DNA of 64,000 bases from Pseudomonadota bacterium (GTDB taxonomy: Bacteria; Pseudomonadota; Gammaproteobacteria; Xanthomonadales; Ahniellaceae). The translations under genes were made by a program, and so were the position numbers. The stretch is from positions 1-64,000 of the forward strand of contig JALHNO010000003.1 of the NCBI GenBank assembly GCA_022843465.1. The letters run 5' to 3'. Shown one piece after another: positions 27,338-35,906 of the stretch. The first letter of the stretch is position 1, and every line of letters begins with the position of its first letter. The notes beneath the pieces are model-generated. The model searched no databases. It was not told the origin of the DNA and saw only the letters and a program-made list of their open reading frames with translations.

Positions 27338-28222
27338 TCGGGCCGACCGCGGTCTCGCAGATTCACCACAGCCTCGCAGATTCACCACAGCCTCGCAGAT
27401 TCACCACAACGGTCGCGCCGCTTCGGCGCTCCCACCTCCCGCGCCGAGGCGCCCCGTGGGAGGCCCGAAGCGGGCCGACCGCGGTCTCGCAGATTCACCA
27501 AAGTCTCGCCGATTCACCACAACGGTCGCGCCGCTTCGGCGCTCCCACCTCCCGCGCCGAGGCGCCCCGTAGGAGGCCCGAATCGGGCCGACCGCGGTCT
27601 CGCAGATTCACCACAACGGTCGCGCCGACTCGGCGCTCCCACACCGGAGCCGAGCCTCTGTTCCTACGCCGGAGTCCCGAATCGGGCCGAAGCGCGTTTG
27701 TAGGAGGCCCGAATCGGGCCGACCGCGGTCTCGCAGATTCGCCACAGTCTCGCCGATTCACCACAACGGTCGCGCCGCTTCGGCGCTCCCACCTCCCGCG
27801 CCGAGGCGCCCCGTAGGAGGCCCGAATCGGGCCGACCGCGGACTTGCAGATTCACCACAGTCTCGCCGATTCACCACAACGGTCGCGCCGATTCGGCGCT
27901 CCCACACCGGAGCCGAGCCTCGGTTCCCATGCAGGAGTCCCGAAGCGGGCCGAAGTGCGTTTGTAGGAGGCCCGAATCGGGCCGACCGCGGACTTGCAGA
28001 TTCACCACAGTCTCGCCGATTCACCACAACGGTCGCGCCGCTTCGGCGCTCCCACCTTCCGCGCCGAGGCGCCCCGTGGGAGGCCCGAATCGGGCCGACC
28101 GCGGTCTCGCAGATTCGCCACAGTCTCGCAGATTCACCACAACGGTCGCGCCGATTCGGCGCTCCCACACTCGAGCCGAGGCGCCCCGTAGGAGGCCCGA
28201 AGCGGGCCGACCGCGGACTTGC
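27285..28222. repeat. Palindromic tandem array B (same family as array A)
   Basis: Seven units carry the AACGGTCGCGCCG core (27409, 27521, 27615, 27765, 27879, 28029 and 28141) with the same GGCCCGAATCGGGCC palindrome. Spacings are 112, 94, 150, 114, 150 and 112 bp. The array ends about 20 bp before the stop of the large secreted nuclease gene. Confidence 0.85.
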
Positions 28223-28242
28223 AGCTCCCGGAGATTGAAGGC

Positions 28243-31200
28243 TCATTCGAATCCGTTGCCAAACAGTTCGTTGCCCAGAGACAGAATCAGGACTGACCCA
28301 TCGTGATCGGAGCTGGCGAGCGGTGAGAGCGCGACCGATGCCTGTGCGGCGGGGGCATCGGCATTGCCGCGGCCGAATCCGTAAGTGGCAAAGACTGATT
28401 GGGCAGCGGAATTGAGCAGGGTGTGATCAAGGGCCTGTGCAAAACAGCCGGCAGACGATGAGCCGCAGCCGAACAGGTACGAGTAACGCTCTCCCACCGG
28501 CAGGCTCAGCATGGCTTCTGCCAATGGCGGATTGACGATATTGCCGGGTATCGCAGGATAGATATCCTGGATTTCGAACACGGTGTCGCGTGGAAAAGCG
28601 TCGTTCGCGACATTGGCCGTGCCGCTCACGATCCCGGTGACATCTGCGTAGCCGTCGGTAAATTCAAAAGCGTTGAAGTCACCCAATGAGACCAGCGGAA
28701 CGGTCGGGTTGGCCGTCTGAAACGCCTGCGTCTCCTCCGCGATCGCTACCGCCTGCTCCAGTCGCTTGCGGCGAATCCGGTTCGCGCCCGGCAAGTTGCC
28801 TTGATCGTCGATCCCGAGCAGGGAACGGAAGTGACTGACCATCACCGCGAACGGACGTTGCTGTGCATCAGTAGTGGTGAAAACGCCTTGGAGCAGCAAG
28901 GTCGGTCGATCATGCAATGTGCAGGGCGCAGTACCGCTGCACTCATTGGTCATCTGATTCAGACGCAGCTGCGACACCGTTGGTGCAGGAATATTTCGGT
29001 ATAGAAATGCATTGTTGATGCCACGCGGATCGTTGCCGGAAAAAATTATGCCCGTGTACTGAATGCTGGGATCGTCGGCAGCGATGCGCGCGGACAGCGC
29101 GTCCAGGGCAGTCTGATTCTCCACTTCGATCAATGCCAGTACGGTGGGTGCCCGCAGAGCATTGCGGATATAGGCTGAAAGCTTGCCAAGCTTCAGGTCC
29201 AGCTGGGTTGGCGTGAGAATCGTATCGTCGGTGAGCGGATCGTCTACCGTGTCAAACAGGTTTTCGACATTGAAGCTGCCGACGGATACTTGGTTGATGC
29301 CGGGCGTCGGAGCCGGGATGGGCAAGGCCGCAGGGGAGGACATCACGGTGTACGCGGTGGGCCAAAGCTCGTAGCCACCGAAATCGTAACCAATAACTCC
29401 CGTCGCGCTGATCGTAGTTCCAGAGGCCAGAGCCTGCGAGGGCAGGCCGAGCCGATCGACATCGAACTCGAAAAGCTCTGGATTGCCGTCCCAACGGGCG
29501 ACGGTTGCAGGCAGACCCGGTTCGTTCCCAACCGCCGGATCAACGCCTGCCTCACGCATCACACGGACACCGCCGGTGGCGAACCAGTTTTCGGCAATCG
29601 GATCGGGCGGGCTGCCGCCAAAACTTTGATTTTGCGTGTTGATTATGCCGTTCGCTGTGGTGACCAGCATCGATTCGTAACACTCGAAATTCTGAGTCTT
29701 GATGGGCGCATTGGTCGGTATGGTGCTGCCGGTTCCCTGACAGGCAGGGACGGTCGGCGCAGGCGACGGAATGATGCCGTCAAATACTGTGGGCGTCGGG
29801 AGTGCAGACGTCCCGACTACGTTTACCGTCAGCCCGCCACCGGTGACGGTGAACTCGGTTTGCTCGAAAAACTCGACCAGATTTCCCTTTACGTCAACCA
29901 AGTCGCCGACCGCTACGTTGGGGACGCCACCCGTGAACACCAGAATGCCATCGGAGGTGAAGGCATCGCCATCGCCGACGCCAGGCATCTGCATCGCGAA
30001 AAGATCGTTGCCGACGGCGGTCACCACATTGCCGAAACTGGACTGAACCGTGCTGGCGAATGGGGATGCCACGCCGGTGCCCTGCAGTTCGGCGATGGTG
30101 CGCGGAATCGGATCATTGTCGTTGATCGTTCCGGTGCTGCTGGTGTCGACGGATCCGGCGCCGTTGCCGGTGACGTTGGCAAGCGTGACCGTGAAGTTCT
30201 CTGCGGCAGGCGTTTCGCGCAGGATGTCACCGACCACTTGCACCTGGAACTGGTAGCTGGACTGGCCTTCGGGGATTGACTGTGCCATCAGACTCCGTGG
30301 CACAAAGTCAGTGGTTTCGAGCGCGGTTCCGGGATTCGTCTGGATGTCGAAGCTGACGCCTCCTGGGCTGGCGGGGCTGTCAAGGGTTACCGCAAACGTG
30401 ATCAAGCTGGTGCCTGAGTCTCCCTCAGTGATGACGGGGTCATTGATGCTGACGTCGATCGGAGTGACGCCATCGTCGTTGAGGATGACGCCCAGACCGC
30501 TCAGGTCGCCTGCTTGAGCGCCCATCAGTGCCGATAGCACCACCGTGAAGGTCTCGTTTCCTTCATTTGCGACGTCTCCGTTCACGGCCACGGTGACGGA
30601 AACTTGAGTTTGCGTTGCTGGAATGTTGAAAATCGTCGGTGTCAGCTGGATGTAGTCGTTGTCTGCCAGCGTGGCGGTGCCGTTGACGCTCGCGGCAGTA
30701 AAGCTGACGCCGCCCGCACCAGCCGGCGCGTTCAGCGTTGCCATGAAGTTGAAGTTGCTGGTGCCGGCATCACCCTCGGCCAACGAAACATCGCCGATCG
30801 AGAGGGTTGGGAGTGGTGGCCCACCCTGCGGCGTCAACGAGAAATCATCGACGGCAAGCCCATCGTCCGCGCCGGAAGCATTGAAGTCGGTCCAGCGAAT
30901 CCAGAACGATGCACCATTCGCGATGCTGAGGCTGGGAATCGTCGTGTTCAGAGCCAGACGGCAATTGGCGGAATTGCCGGGCGTTGCGCCTGTTGCTTCG
31001 GGATCGGGGCAAATCGGCGTTCCCGATGGGCTGTTGAAATCAAGTGCATTGACGTCGATCCATGTGCCCGTGTTGAGCGAGGTGGCATCCAGGCTATATT
31101 GAAAATCAATTCTGTCCGCGCGCCCGGTGGTGCCGCGCCTCCACATCTCACCGGTGTAACCGATCTCTAGCCCGGTGATCGCGTCTCCCGTGTTGTTCAG

Positions 31201-31563
31201 GAATTGGGCACCAATTGTCGAAATCAGGCTGCCGCTTTGCTGTGTGCCGAAGGCGCGATCAGGGTCGGCCGCTGGACCAAAACTATAGGTGTTGCCGGCA
31301 GTTGAACTTCCGGTGCCGGCGCCGTAGGTTGTATCGGCCGCAGTACCCGTCTCGAAAAATGCCCAGCCGGTGGGGAGGGTGGAGGATGTGCCGGACTGTG
31401 CCAAAGCGTTGAAGTTTTCAGTGACGGTCACGTTTGCGGTGTTGAGCGAAACCTGCGCAAATGCGGGTGTCGACAGCACGACCAGCAGCGCTATTGCCGC
31501 CGAAGTCCGCTTCATGATCGTTTGCCCGCGGGCTGCCATTAGTGTGCCGAGGTTGCGCTGCAT
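28243..31563 (-). CDS. Secreted endonuclease/exonuclease/phosphatase with Calx-beta domains
   Basis: A 1106-residue exported protein. The signal peptide ends at about 36 (TPAFAQ). Residues 40-248 form a beta-rich lectin-like region. Two Calx-beta domains follow (about 252-363 and 366-483, with EGDAGTS and EGDSGTS). About 487-745 resembles the OB-fold region of extracellular nucleases. The EEP nuclease domain (757 onward) shows SFNVENLFD, ALIEVENQ, SHFRS, LGDFNAFE, DHTLLN and SDHDGSV. The tail ends ELFGNGFE. Start 31563 has GGGAG 5 bases upstream; 31515 is an alternative. Probable role: extracellular DNA or nucleotide degradation. Confidence 0.87.
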   Translation of the reverse strand: MQRNLGTLMAARGQTIMKRTSAAIALLVVLSTPAFAQVSLNTANVTVTENFNALAQSGTSSTLPTGWAFFETGTAADTTYGAGTGSSTAGNTYSFGPAADPDRAFGTQQSGSLISTIGAQFLNNTGDAITGLEIGYTGEMWRRGTTGRADRIDFQYSLDATSLNTGTWIDVNALDFNSPSGTPICPDPEATGATPGNSANCRLALNTTIPSLSIANGASFWIRWTDFNASGADDGLAVDDFSLTPQGGPPLPTLSIGDVSLAEGDAGTSNFNFMATLNAPAGAGGVSFTAASVNGTATLADNDYIQLTPTIFNIPATQTQVSVTVAVNGDVANEGNETFTVVLSALMGAQAGDLSGLGVILNDDGVTPIDVSINDPVITEGDSGTSLITFAVTLDSPASPGGVSFDIQTNPGTALETTDFVPRSLMAQSIPEGQSSYQFQVQVVGDILRETPAAENFTVTLANVTGNGAGSVDTSSTGTINDNDPIPRTIAELQGTGVASPFASTVQSSFGNVVTAVGNDLFAMQMPGVGDGDAFTSDGILVFTGGVPNVAVGDLVDVKGNLVEFFEQTEFTVTGGGLTVNVVGTSALPTPTVFDGIIPSPAPTVPACQGTGSTIPTNAPIKTQNFECYESMLVTTANGIINTQNQSFGGSPPDPIAENWFATGGVRVMREAGVDPAVGNEPGLPATVARWDGNPELFEFDVDRLGLPSQALASGTTISATGVIGYDFGGYELWPTAYTVMSSPAALPIPAPTPGINQVSVGSFNVENLFDTVDDPLTDDTILTPTQLDLKLGKLSAYIRNALRAPTVLALIEVENQTALDALSARIAADDPSIQYTGIIFSGNDPRGINNAFLYRNIPAPTVSQLRLNQMTNECSGTAPCTLHDRPTLLLQGVFTTTDAQQRPFAVMVSHFRSLLGIDDQGNLPGANRIRRKRLEQAVAIAEETQAFQTANPTVPLVSLGDFNAFEFTDGYADVTGIVSGTANVANDAFPRDTVFEIQDIYPAIPGNIVNPPLAEAMLSLPVGERYSYLFGCGSSSAGCFAQALDHTLLNSAAQSVFATYGFGRGNADAPAAQASVALSPLASSDHDGSVLILSLGNELFGNGFE

Positions 31564-31697
31564 GTTAGCTCCCGCTCTTCGTCTGGTTGATTGCCGACGA
31601 TAGCAGTCAACCGGGAAGGTTTCATGTCACGGCGCGGCATCAGTGGGCGTGTGTCGCGCGGATCAGCGAGATGCAGGGCCCGGGCTGCCGGATGGGC

Positions 31698-32741
31698 TCA
31701 ACGTCGGCTCAGCGGCCCCGCATACACCGTGATCTCTTCACGATCGTGATAGAGCTGGCGGGCGCGGATGTCGAGGTCGCGGCCGGCTTGTTCGCGCAGG
31801 GCGGCGAGGCAGGATTGGGTTTCCTGCCAGCGCTTTTTCATCGGCAGTTTGAGATTGAAGATCGTGCGCTTGCACCAGCCTTCACGCAGCCAGGTGGCCA
31901 TGCGCTCGGCGACGCGGGCGGGTTTTTCGACCATGTCGCAGACCATCCACTCAACGTTCTTTTTCGGCTGAAAACGGAAGCCGTCGTCGCGGAAGTGTTG
32001 CACCAGGCCGGAGTCCATCAGGTTCTGCGCCATCGGGCCGTTGTCGACGGCGCTGACCTTGATCGAGCGGCGCACCAACTGGTAGGTCCAGCCGCCCGGG
32101 GCGGCACCGAGATCGACCGCGGTGAATCCGGGCTGCAGCCACTTCTCGCGTTCGGTTTCGGTCAGCAGCACTAGGAAGGCTTCTTCGAGCTTGAGCGTGG
32201 ATCGACTCGGTGCATCGGACGGGAAGCGCAGGCGCGGAATGCCCTGGCGCAGCGGCGGCGTGCGGCCATTGTCGACCAGACAGAGAAAGCATTCGGTGCC
32301 GCTGGGAAAAAACAGCAGGAGGCGCTTCGGCGCGGCCGGGGTGATCCACTTGTCGCGCTTGAGGCGCGCGACCAGGGCGGACTCGAAACTGCGGCAGAAG
32401 GCGTTGAGGGCTTCGCCTGCGGGGCTGTCGGGTGCTTCGGTCCAGATGTCGCTCAGACTGTTGATATGACGGCCCAGCCATTCCAGGATCGGGCTGATGC
32501 GGTCCTTGGTGTCGAGTTCGCTGAAGTGCTCGCCGATCGCCAGACATTGCCGCGGAAAGATCAACTCGGACGCCTGCACCGGGGGCAGTGGATTGCCATC
32601 AGCGGATTCGAAAACCAGAAAGCCGCTGTCGCGTTGCAGGCGCGCGAAGCCATGGGCGCCGCGGTTGCTGAAGTACTCGGTGAGCTCCTGCGCGCATTCG
32701 CTTTCGAAGCCGGTGCGGCAGGTGATGAGGAGGGATTTCAT
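31698..32741 (-). CDS. rlmM: 23S rRNA 2'-O-methyltransferase RlmM (Cm2498)
   Basis: A 347-residue protein of RlmM length and layout: an N-terminal THUMP-like half (MKSLLITCRTGFESECAQEL...), then a Rossmann methyltransferase with the SAM motif DLGAAPGGWTYQL (210-222) and the late K in FNLKLPMKKRW. RlmM methylates the ribose of C2498 in the peptidyl-transferase loop of 23S rRNA. It stands alone between the secreted nuclease gene and a tandem repeat region. Confidence 0.95.
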   Translation of the reverse strand: MKSLLITCRTGFESECAQELTEYFSNRGAHGFARLQRDSGFLVFESADGNPLPPVQASELIFPRQCLAIGEHFSELDTKDRISPILEWLGRHINSLSDIWTEAPDSPAGEALNAFCRSFESALVARLKRDKWITPAAPKRLLLFFPSGTECFLCLVDNGRTPPLRQGIPRLRFPSDAPSRSTLKLEEAFLVLLTETEREKWLQPGFTAVDLGAAPGGWTYQLVRRSIKVSAVDNGPMAQNLMDSGLVQHFRDDGFRFQPKKNVEWMVCDMVEKPARVAERMATWLREGWCKRTIFNLKLPMKKRWQETQSCLAALREQAGRDLDIRARQLYHDREEITVYAGPLSRR

Positions 32742-32819
32742 GTGCCTAGTGTGACCGATGCATCGGCGCTTGGGCGGTTTGGTCGGGTTTTGAGCATGGT
32801 CCGAAGGGTGTGGCCGGTT

Positions 32820-33778
32820 TCTGGAGCTTTCGGCGCAATGCGCTGCGCTTGTTGCGCCCTAAATTACTGTGCATTGGGTGTTCAGCACCGTCTGGGACCC
32901 TGTGCCTGGGTTGCAAGAAGGGGCAGGGATTGCGCGGCGTTCGACGAACGTCACGTATGGGATTGAATCGCCCTTTCAGGGCTTTGGGATTTTCCGCAAC
33001 CATCCCCAGGGCGTTGCCCTGGGCTGAATTGAATTGCCCCTTCGGGGCGCAAGCAAACCAGTGTCGGCAGACGTACCGAGGTAGGGCGCAATATCATTGC
33101 GCCGCACGGGTGCACCGGCAGTGCAGGGGTGGGTCCGAGGCATTCGGCGCAATGCGCTGCGCTTGTTGCGCCCTTTCAGGGCTTTGGGATTTTCCGCCAC
33201 CATCCCCAGGGCGTTGCCCTGGGCTGAATTGAATTGCCCCTTCGGGGCGCAAGCAAACCAGTGTCGGCAGACGTACCGAGGTAGGGCGCAATATCATTGC
33301 GCCGCACGGGTGCACCCCAGTGCAGGGATGGGTCCGAGGCTTTCGGCGCAATGCGCTGCGCTTGTTGCGCCCTTTCAGGGCTTTGGGATTTTCCGCAACC
33401 ATCCCCAGGGCGTTGCCCTGGGCTGAATTGAATTGCCCCTTCGGGGCGCAAGCAAACCAGTGTCGGCAGACGTACCGAGGTAGGGCGCAATATCATTGCG
33501 CCGCACGGGTGCACCGCAGTGCAGGGGTGGGTCCGAGGCTTTCGGCGCAATGCGCTGCGCTTGTTGCGCCCTTTCAGGGCTTTGGGATTTTCCGCAACCA
33601 TCCCCAGGGCGTTGCCCTGGGCTGAATTGAATGGCCCCTTCGGGGCGCAAGCAAACCAATGTTGGCAGACGTACCGAGGTAGGGCGCAATATCATTGCGC
33701 CGCACGGGTGCACCGGCAGTGCAGGGGTGGGTCCGGGGCTTTCGGCGCAATGCGCTGCGCTTGTTGCGCCCTGCTTCA
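32820..33778. repeat. 199-bp tandem repeat, about four copies
   Basis: The unit contains five hairpins: TTGCGCCCTTTCAGGGC, CCCCAGGGCGTTGCCCTGGG, CCCCTTCGGGGCGCAAG, GCGCAATATCATTGCGCC and GCGCAATGCGCTGCGC. The landmark CATCCCCAGGGCG starts at 33001, 33201, 33400 and 33599 (periods 200, 199 and 199). Partial units flank the array. Copies differ at only a few bases, so expansion is recent. Several frames stay open through the repeats on both strands, but the proteins are identical repeats of one another and are not credible genes. Confidence 0.92.
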
Positions 33779-33808
33779 AGCGAAATTTTTGCGCCATGCG
33801 GTTTCCGC

Positions 33809-34369
33809 TCAGTAGCTGACGCCACCCTGATCGCGATAGAAGGCGAGCACTTCACGCGCGGACTGGCGCAGCACATCTCGGCGCACTTCGATGCCGCGTT
33901 TGACCAGTTCACCGACCCAATCTGCCGGAAGCGGGCCTTCATCGAATTCGGTGAGTTCGTGCACGTCTTCCGAGCGCGCGCCGATGATCATCTCGTCGAT
34001 ACCGGCCCAGAAGCTGGCGCCGTAGCATTGGCAGCAGGGTTGCGCCGAGGTGGCGAGCAGGAACCTGCTGCCGTCTTCGTTGAGGCGAAAGCGCTGCAGG
34101 CGCTGCTGCGCGGTCATGAAGGCCATGATTTCGGCGTGCGCGAGCGAACAGTTCTGCGGCATCACGCGGTTGACGCCGATCGAAACGATGCGCCCTTCGC
34201 CGTTGAAGATGGCGGCGCCGAACGGGCCGCCGGTGCCGAGTTCGACATTGCGACGCGCCAGTCCGATGACAAAGGCCATCCGGGTGGCGTCGTCGTCATA
34301 GCTGCGGTCGAGATCGATCTCCTGATGGACCCAGGCCGGCAGCGTCAGGTGTACTTGTGCGTAGAGCAT
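33809..34369 (-). CDS. Nucleoside/cytosine deaminase-family protein
   Basis: A 186-residue zinc-dependent deaminase of the CDA superfamily. Motif 1 is HAE (78-80, in SLAHAEIMAF) and motif 2 PCCQC (111-115), giving the canonical PCxxC ligands C112 and C115. GGPFGAAIF and AGIDEMIIGARSED support a guanine deaminase/TadA-like group. The start at 34369 follows GGAG (CTGGAGTCAAG). The substrate, a free base, a nucleoside or RNA, cannot be decided from the motifs. Confidence 0.85.
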   Translation of the reverse strand: MLYAQVHLTLPAWVHQEIDLDRSYDDDATRMAFVIGLARRNVELGTGGPFGAAIFNGEGRIVSIGVNRVMPQNCSLAHAEIMAFMTAQQRLQRFRLNEDGSRFLLATSAQPCCQCYGASFWAGIDEMIIGARSEDVHELTEFDEGPLPADWVGELVKRGIEVRRDVLRQSAREVLAFYRDQGGVSY

Positions 34370-34427
34370 CTTGACTCCAGATATGGCGTTTCGGCTGCAT
34401 TGATCAAGGCACACCGCCATGCGATGC

Positions 34428-34790
34428 TCAAGTTGGATCGCCGCCGTCGTCGGCACCTGAGGATACGCACTGGCCTTCGCTGCAGGCGCAGGAAGATATC
34501 TCTGCGAATCCGCAGATGCCGGCGCGACCGTCGCGCTCGCATTGCGCTTTGACAGCCTCCGGATCGACGGCCTGGTCGCGATGTACGCAGGCAGGAAAAT
34601 AGCCGCAGCAATTGCCGACATCCTTGACTGTGCAATCGGCCGCCGTCTTGCAGGTCAGGGGTGTGCTGGTTGCTGATGCCGCTTCTGCAGCGGAGGAATC
34701 GGCCACGGCCTGTCCACGCACGCTGCAGGCCGACATCGTGACCGCAAGGGTCAGGACAATCAGGATCGAGAATACAGAGACAGAGCGCAT
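34428..34790 (-). CDS. Small cysteine-rich lipoprotein, unknown role
   Basis: A 120-residue protein with a lipoprotein signal: a hydrophobic stretch, then VTMSAC with the lipid-modified C22. The mature part has about ten Cys (LTCKTAADCTVKDVGNCC, ACVH, QCERDGRAGICGF, SCACSEGQC), so it is probably a disulfide-rich periplasmic or outer-membrane domain. I do not recognise a characterised family. It lies 58 bp upstream of the deaminase gene on the same strand. Confidence 0.75.
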   Translation of the reverse strand: MRSVSVFSILIVLTLAVTMSACSVRGQAVADSSAAEAASATSTPLTCKTAADCTVKDVGNCCGYFPACVHRDQAVDPEAVKAQCERDGRAGICGFAEISSCACSEGQCVSSGADDGGDPT

Positions 34791-34999
34791 GCGATGCCCG
34801 GGCAGAGGGAAGGCAATAGGGTGGCGTGGCGGACTGCATCGCGCAAGCGTGGCCGATCAGGGCGTGGCGCGGATGTCACCGAGTCGGGTAGTTGGCGGTC
34901 CGCCAGCTACGGGGCCGGCGACGACAACTCGGCGTGGAATTCGCGAGGCCGGCTCAGCGCCTGCTGTTGACGGTCGTTGTGCGATTCCGGCAAGCCGGA

Positions 35000-35025
35000 A
35001 CCGGCCGTGCCTGGGCACGGCCGGT
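35000..35025 (-). terminator. Perfect 12-bp hairpin downstream of the surface-protein gene
   Basis: ACCGGCCGTGCC and GGCACGGCCGGT are perfect complements with a 2-base loop, 25 bp after the stop of the leftward gene ending at 35050. No T-run follows, so its role as a terminator is only likely. 34791-34999 holds no recognised gene. Confidence 0.45.
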
Positions 35026-35049
35026 CCGCAGATTCAGCGCTGACTGCAA

Positions 35050-35694
35050 TTACAGATTGATGGTGCTGCGCTTGCGGCGGCTGACGACAAAGCCGACGGC
35101 TGCGACCAGTACGCCGAGCAGAGCCAGAGTCAGCGTGTTCAGCGCGGGGACCTGCCGCGGCGGGCCTACCACGAGGGCACCGAGCGTGACATCAGCGGTC
35201 GGGCAGGAAATCGAATTGGTGAAATCGCCGACGTCCCCATTGGCGAACCCGGTGGTCACCATGGTGTAGGACGTGCTGCCGGTCAGCGCCAGGCCCATGA
35301 TGTCCGAGGTGCCGATGCCGCCATTGCCATCATCATCGCCTGCGACAAAATTGACGGTCTGGTTCATCGGGTCGAACGGGGTCTGGTAGATGAACAGGTA
35401 GCCATCCCATCCTGCCTGCACCGAGCCCAGATCGCAGGTGTCGTTGCCGGAGAGAAAGAACTCCTGGGCATGGTATTTCACCGGGCCGAGGCCAGAGCAG
35501 CAGGTGCCGTCGGCGAACGGACGCACCCAATCTGGACCGGCCGAATTGTTGCCCATATACGACTCGAGGTCATGGGGCGTTACCACGGTTGCGGGTCGGT
35601 TCGGCTCGGTGAGCTTCAGTGCGCGTTCGTCTACGGCATGAGCCGTGCTCACGGCCAGCAGGCCGGCGGCCAGAATCAGGACATTCTTCAGCAT
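35050..35694 (-). CDS. Exported protein with IPTL-CTERM-like sorting tail
   Basis: A 214-residue protein with a signal peptide (about 1-20, ending STAHA) and an acidic, Cys-containing body with GDDDGNGGIG. The C-terminal tail has the layout of IPTL-CTERM signals: VPALNTLTLALLGVLVAAVGFVV followed by the basic cluster SRRKR. Such tails are thought to be cut by a sorting protease at the surface. The Shine-Dalgarno GGGGG and a promoter precede it. The body has no recognised enzymatic motif. Confidence 0.8.
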   Translation of the reverse strand: MLKNVLILAAGLLAVSTAHAVDERALKLTEPNRPATVVTPHDLESYMGNNSAGPDWVRPFADGTCCSGLGPVKYHAQEFFLSGNDTCDLGSVQAGWDGYLFIYQTPFDPMNQTVNFVAGDDDGNGGIGTSDIMGLALTGSTSYTMVTTGFANGDVGDFTNSISCPTADVTLGALVVGPPRQVPALNTLTLALLGVLVAAVGFVVSRRKRSTINL

Positions 35695-35727
35695 GTTGTT
35701 CCCCCAATGGAATTGAATTGCAACCGA

Positions 35728-35755
35728 ATACTACAGCAATGATTCGATACTGCAA
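35728..35755 (-). promoter_or_regulatory. Promoter of the IPTL-type protein gene
   Basis: On the minus strand, TTGCAG (35750-35755), a 16-base spacer and TAGTAT (35728-35733) lie about 34 bases before the ATG at 35694. The rest of 35756-35906 shows no gene. Confidence 0.5.
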
Positions 35756-35906
35756 AAAGCCAGGGGCAGGATCGTCGGTGATAACCCGATCCGCACGACC
35801 ACTGCACCGGGGTCAGGTGCGCTGACCACGGCTTGGTACGCGCAGTCTGGCGCCCGAGTGAGGGCGCGCATGGACGGTGCTGTCCGATGTGTCCAGAAAA
35901 CCGCGA

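Noticed and set aside
24672-28222. Integron or retron in the repeat region
   Set aside because: No integrase, reverse transcriptase, attC-like sites or msr/msd structure could be found.
32976-33797. Several 75-141 codon frames in the 199-bp repeat
   Set aside because: The products are near-identical copies that start and stop at the same repeat phase on both strands.
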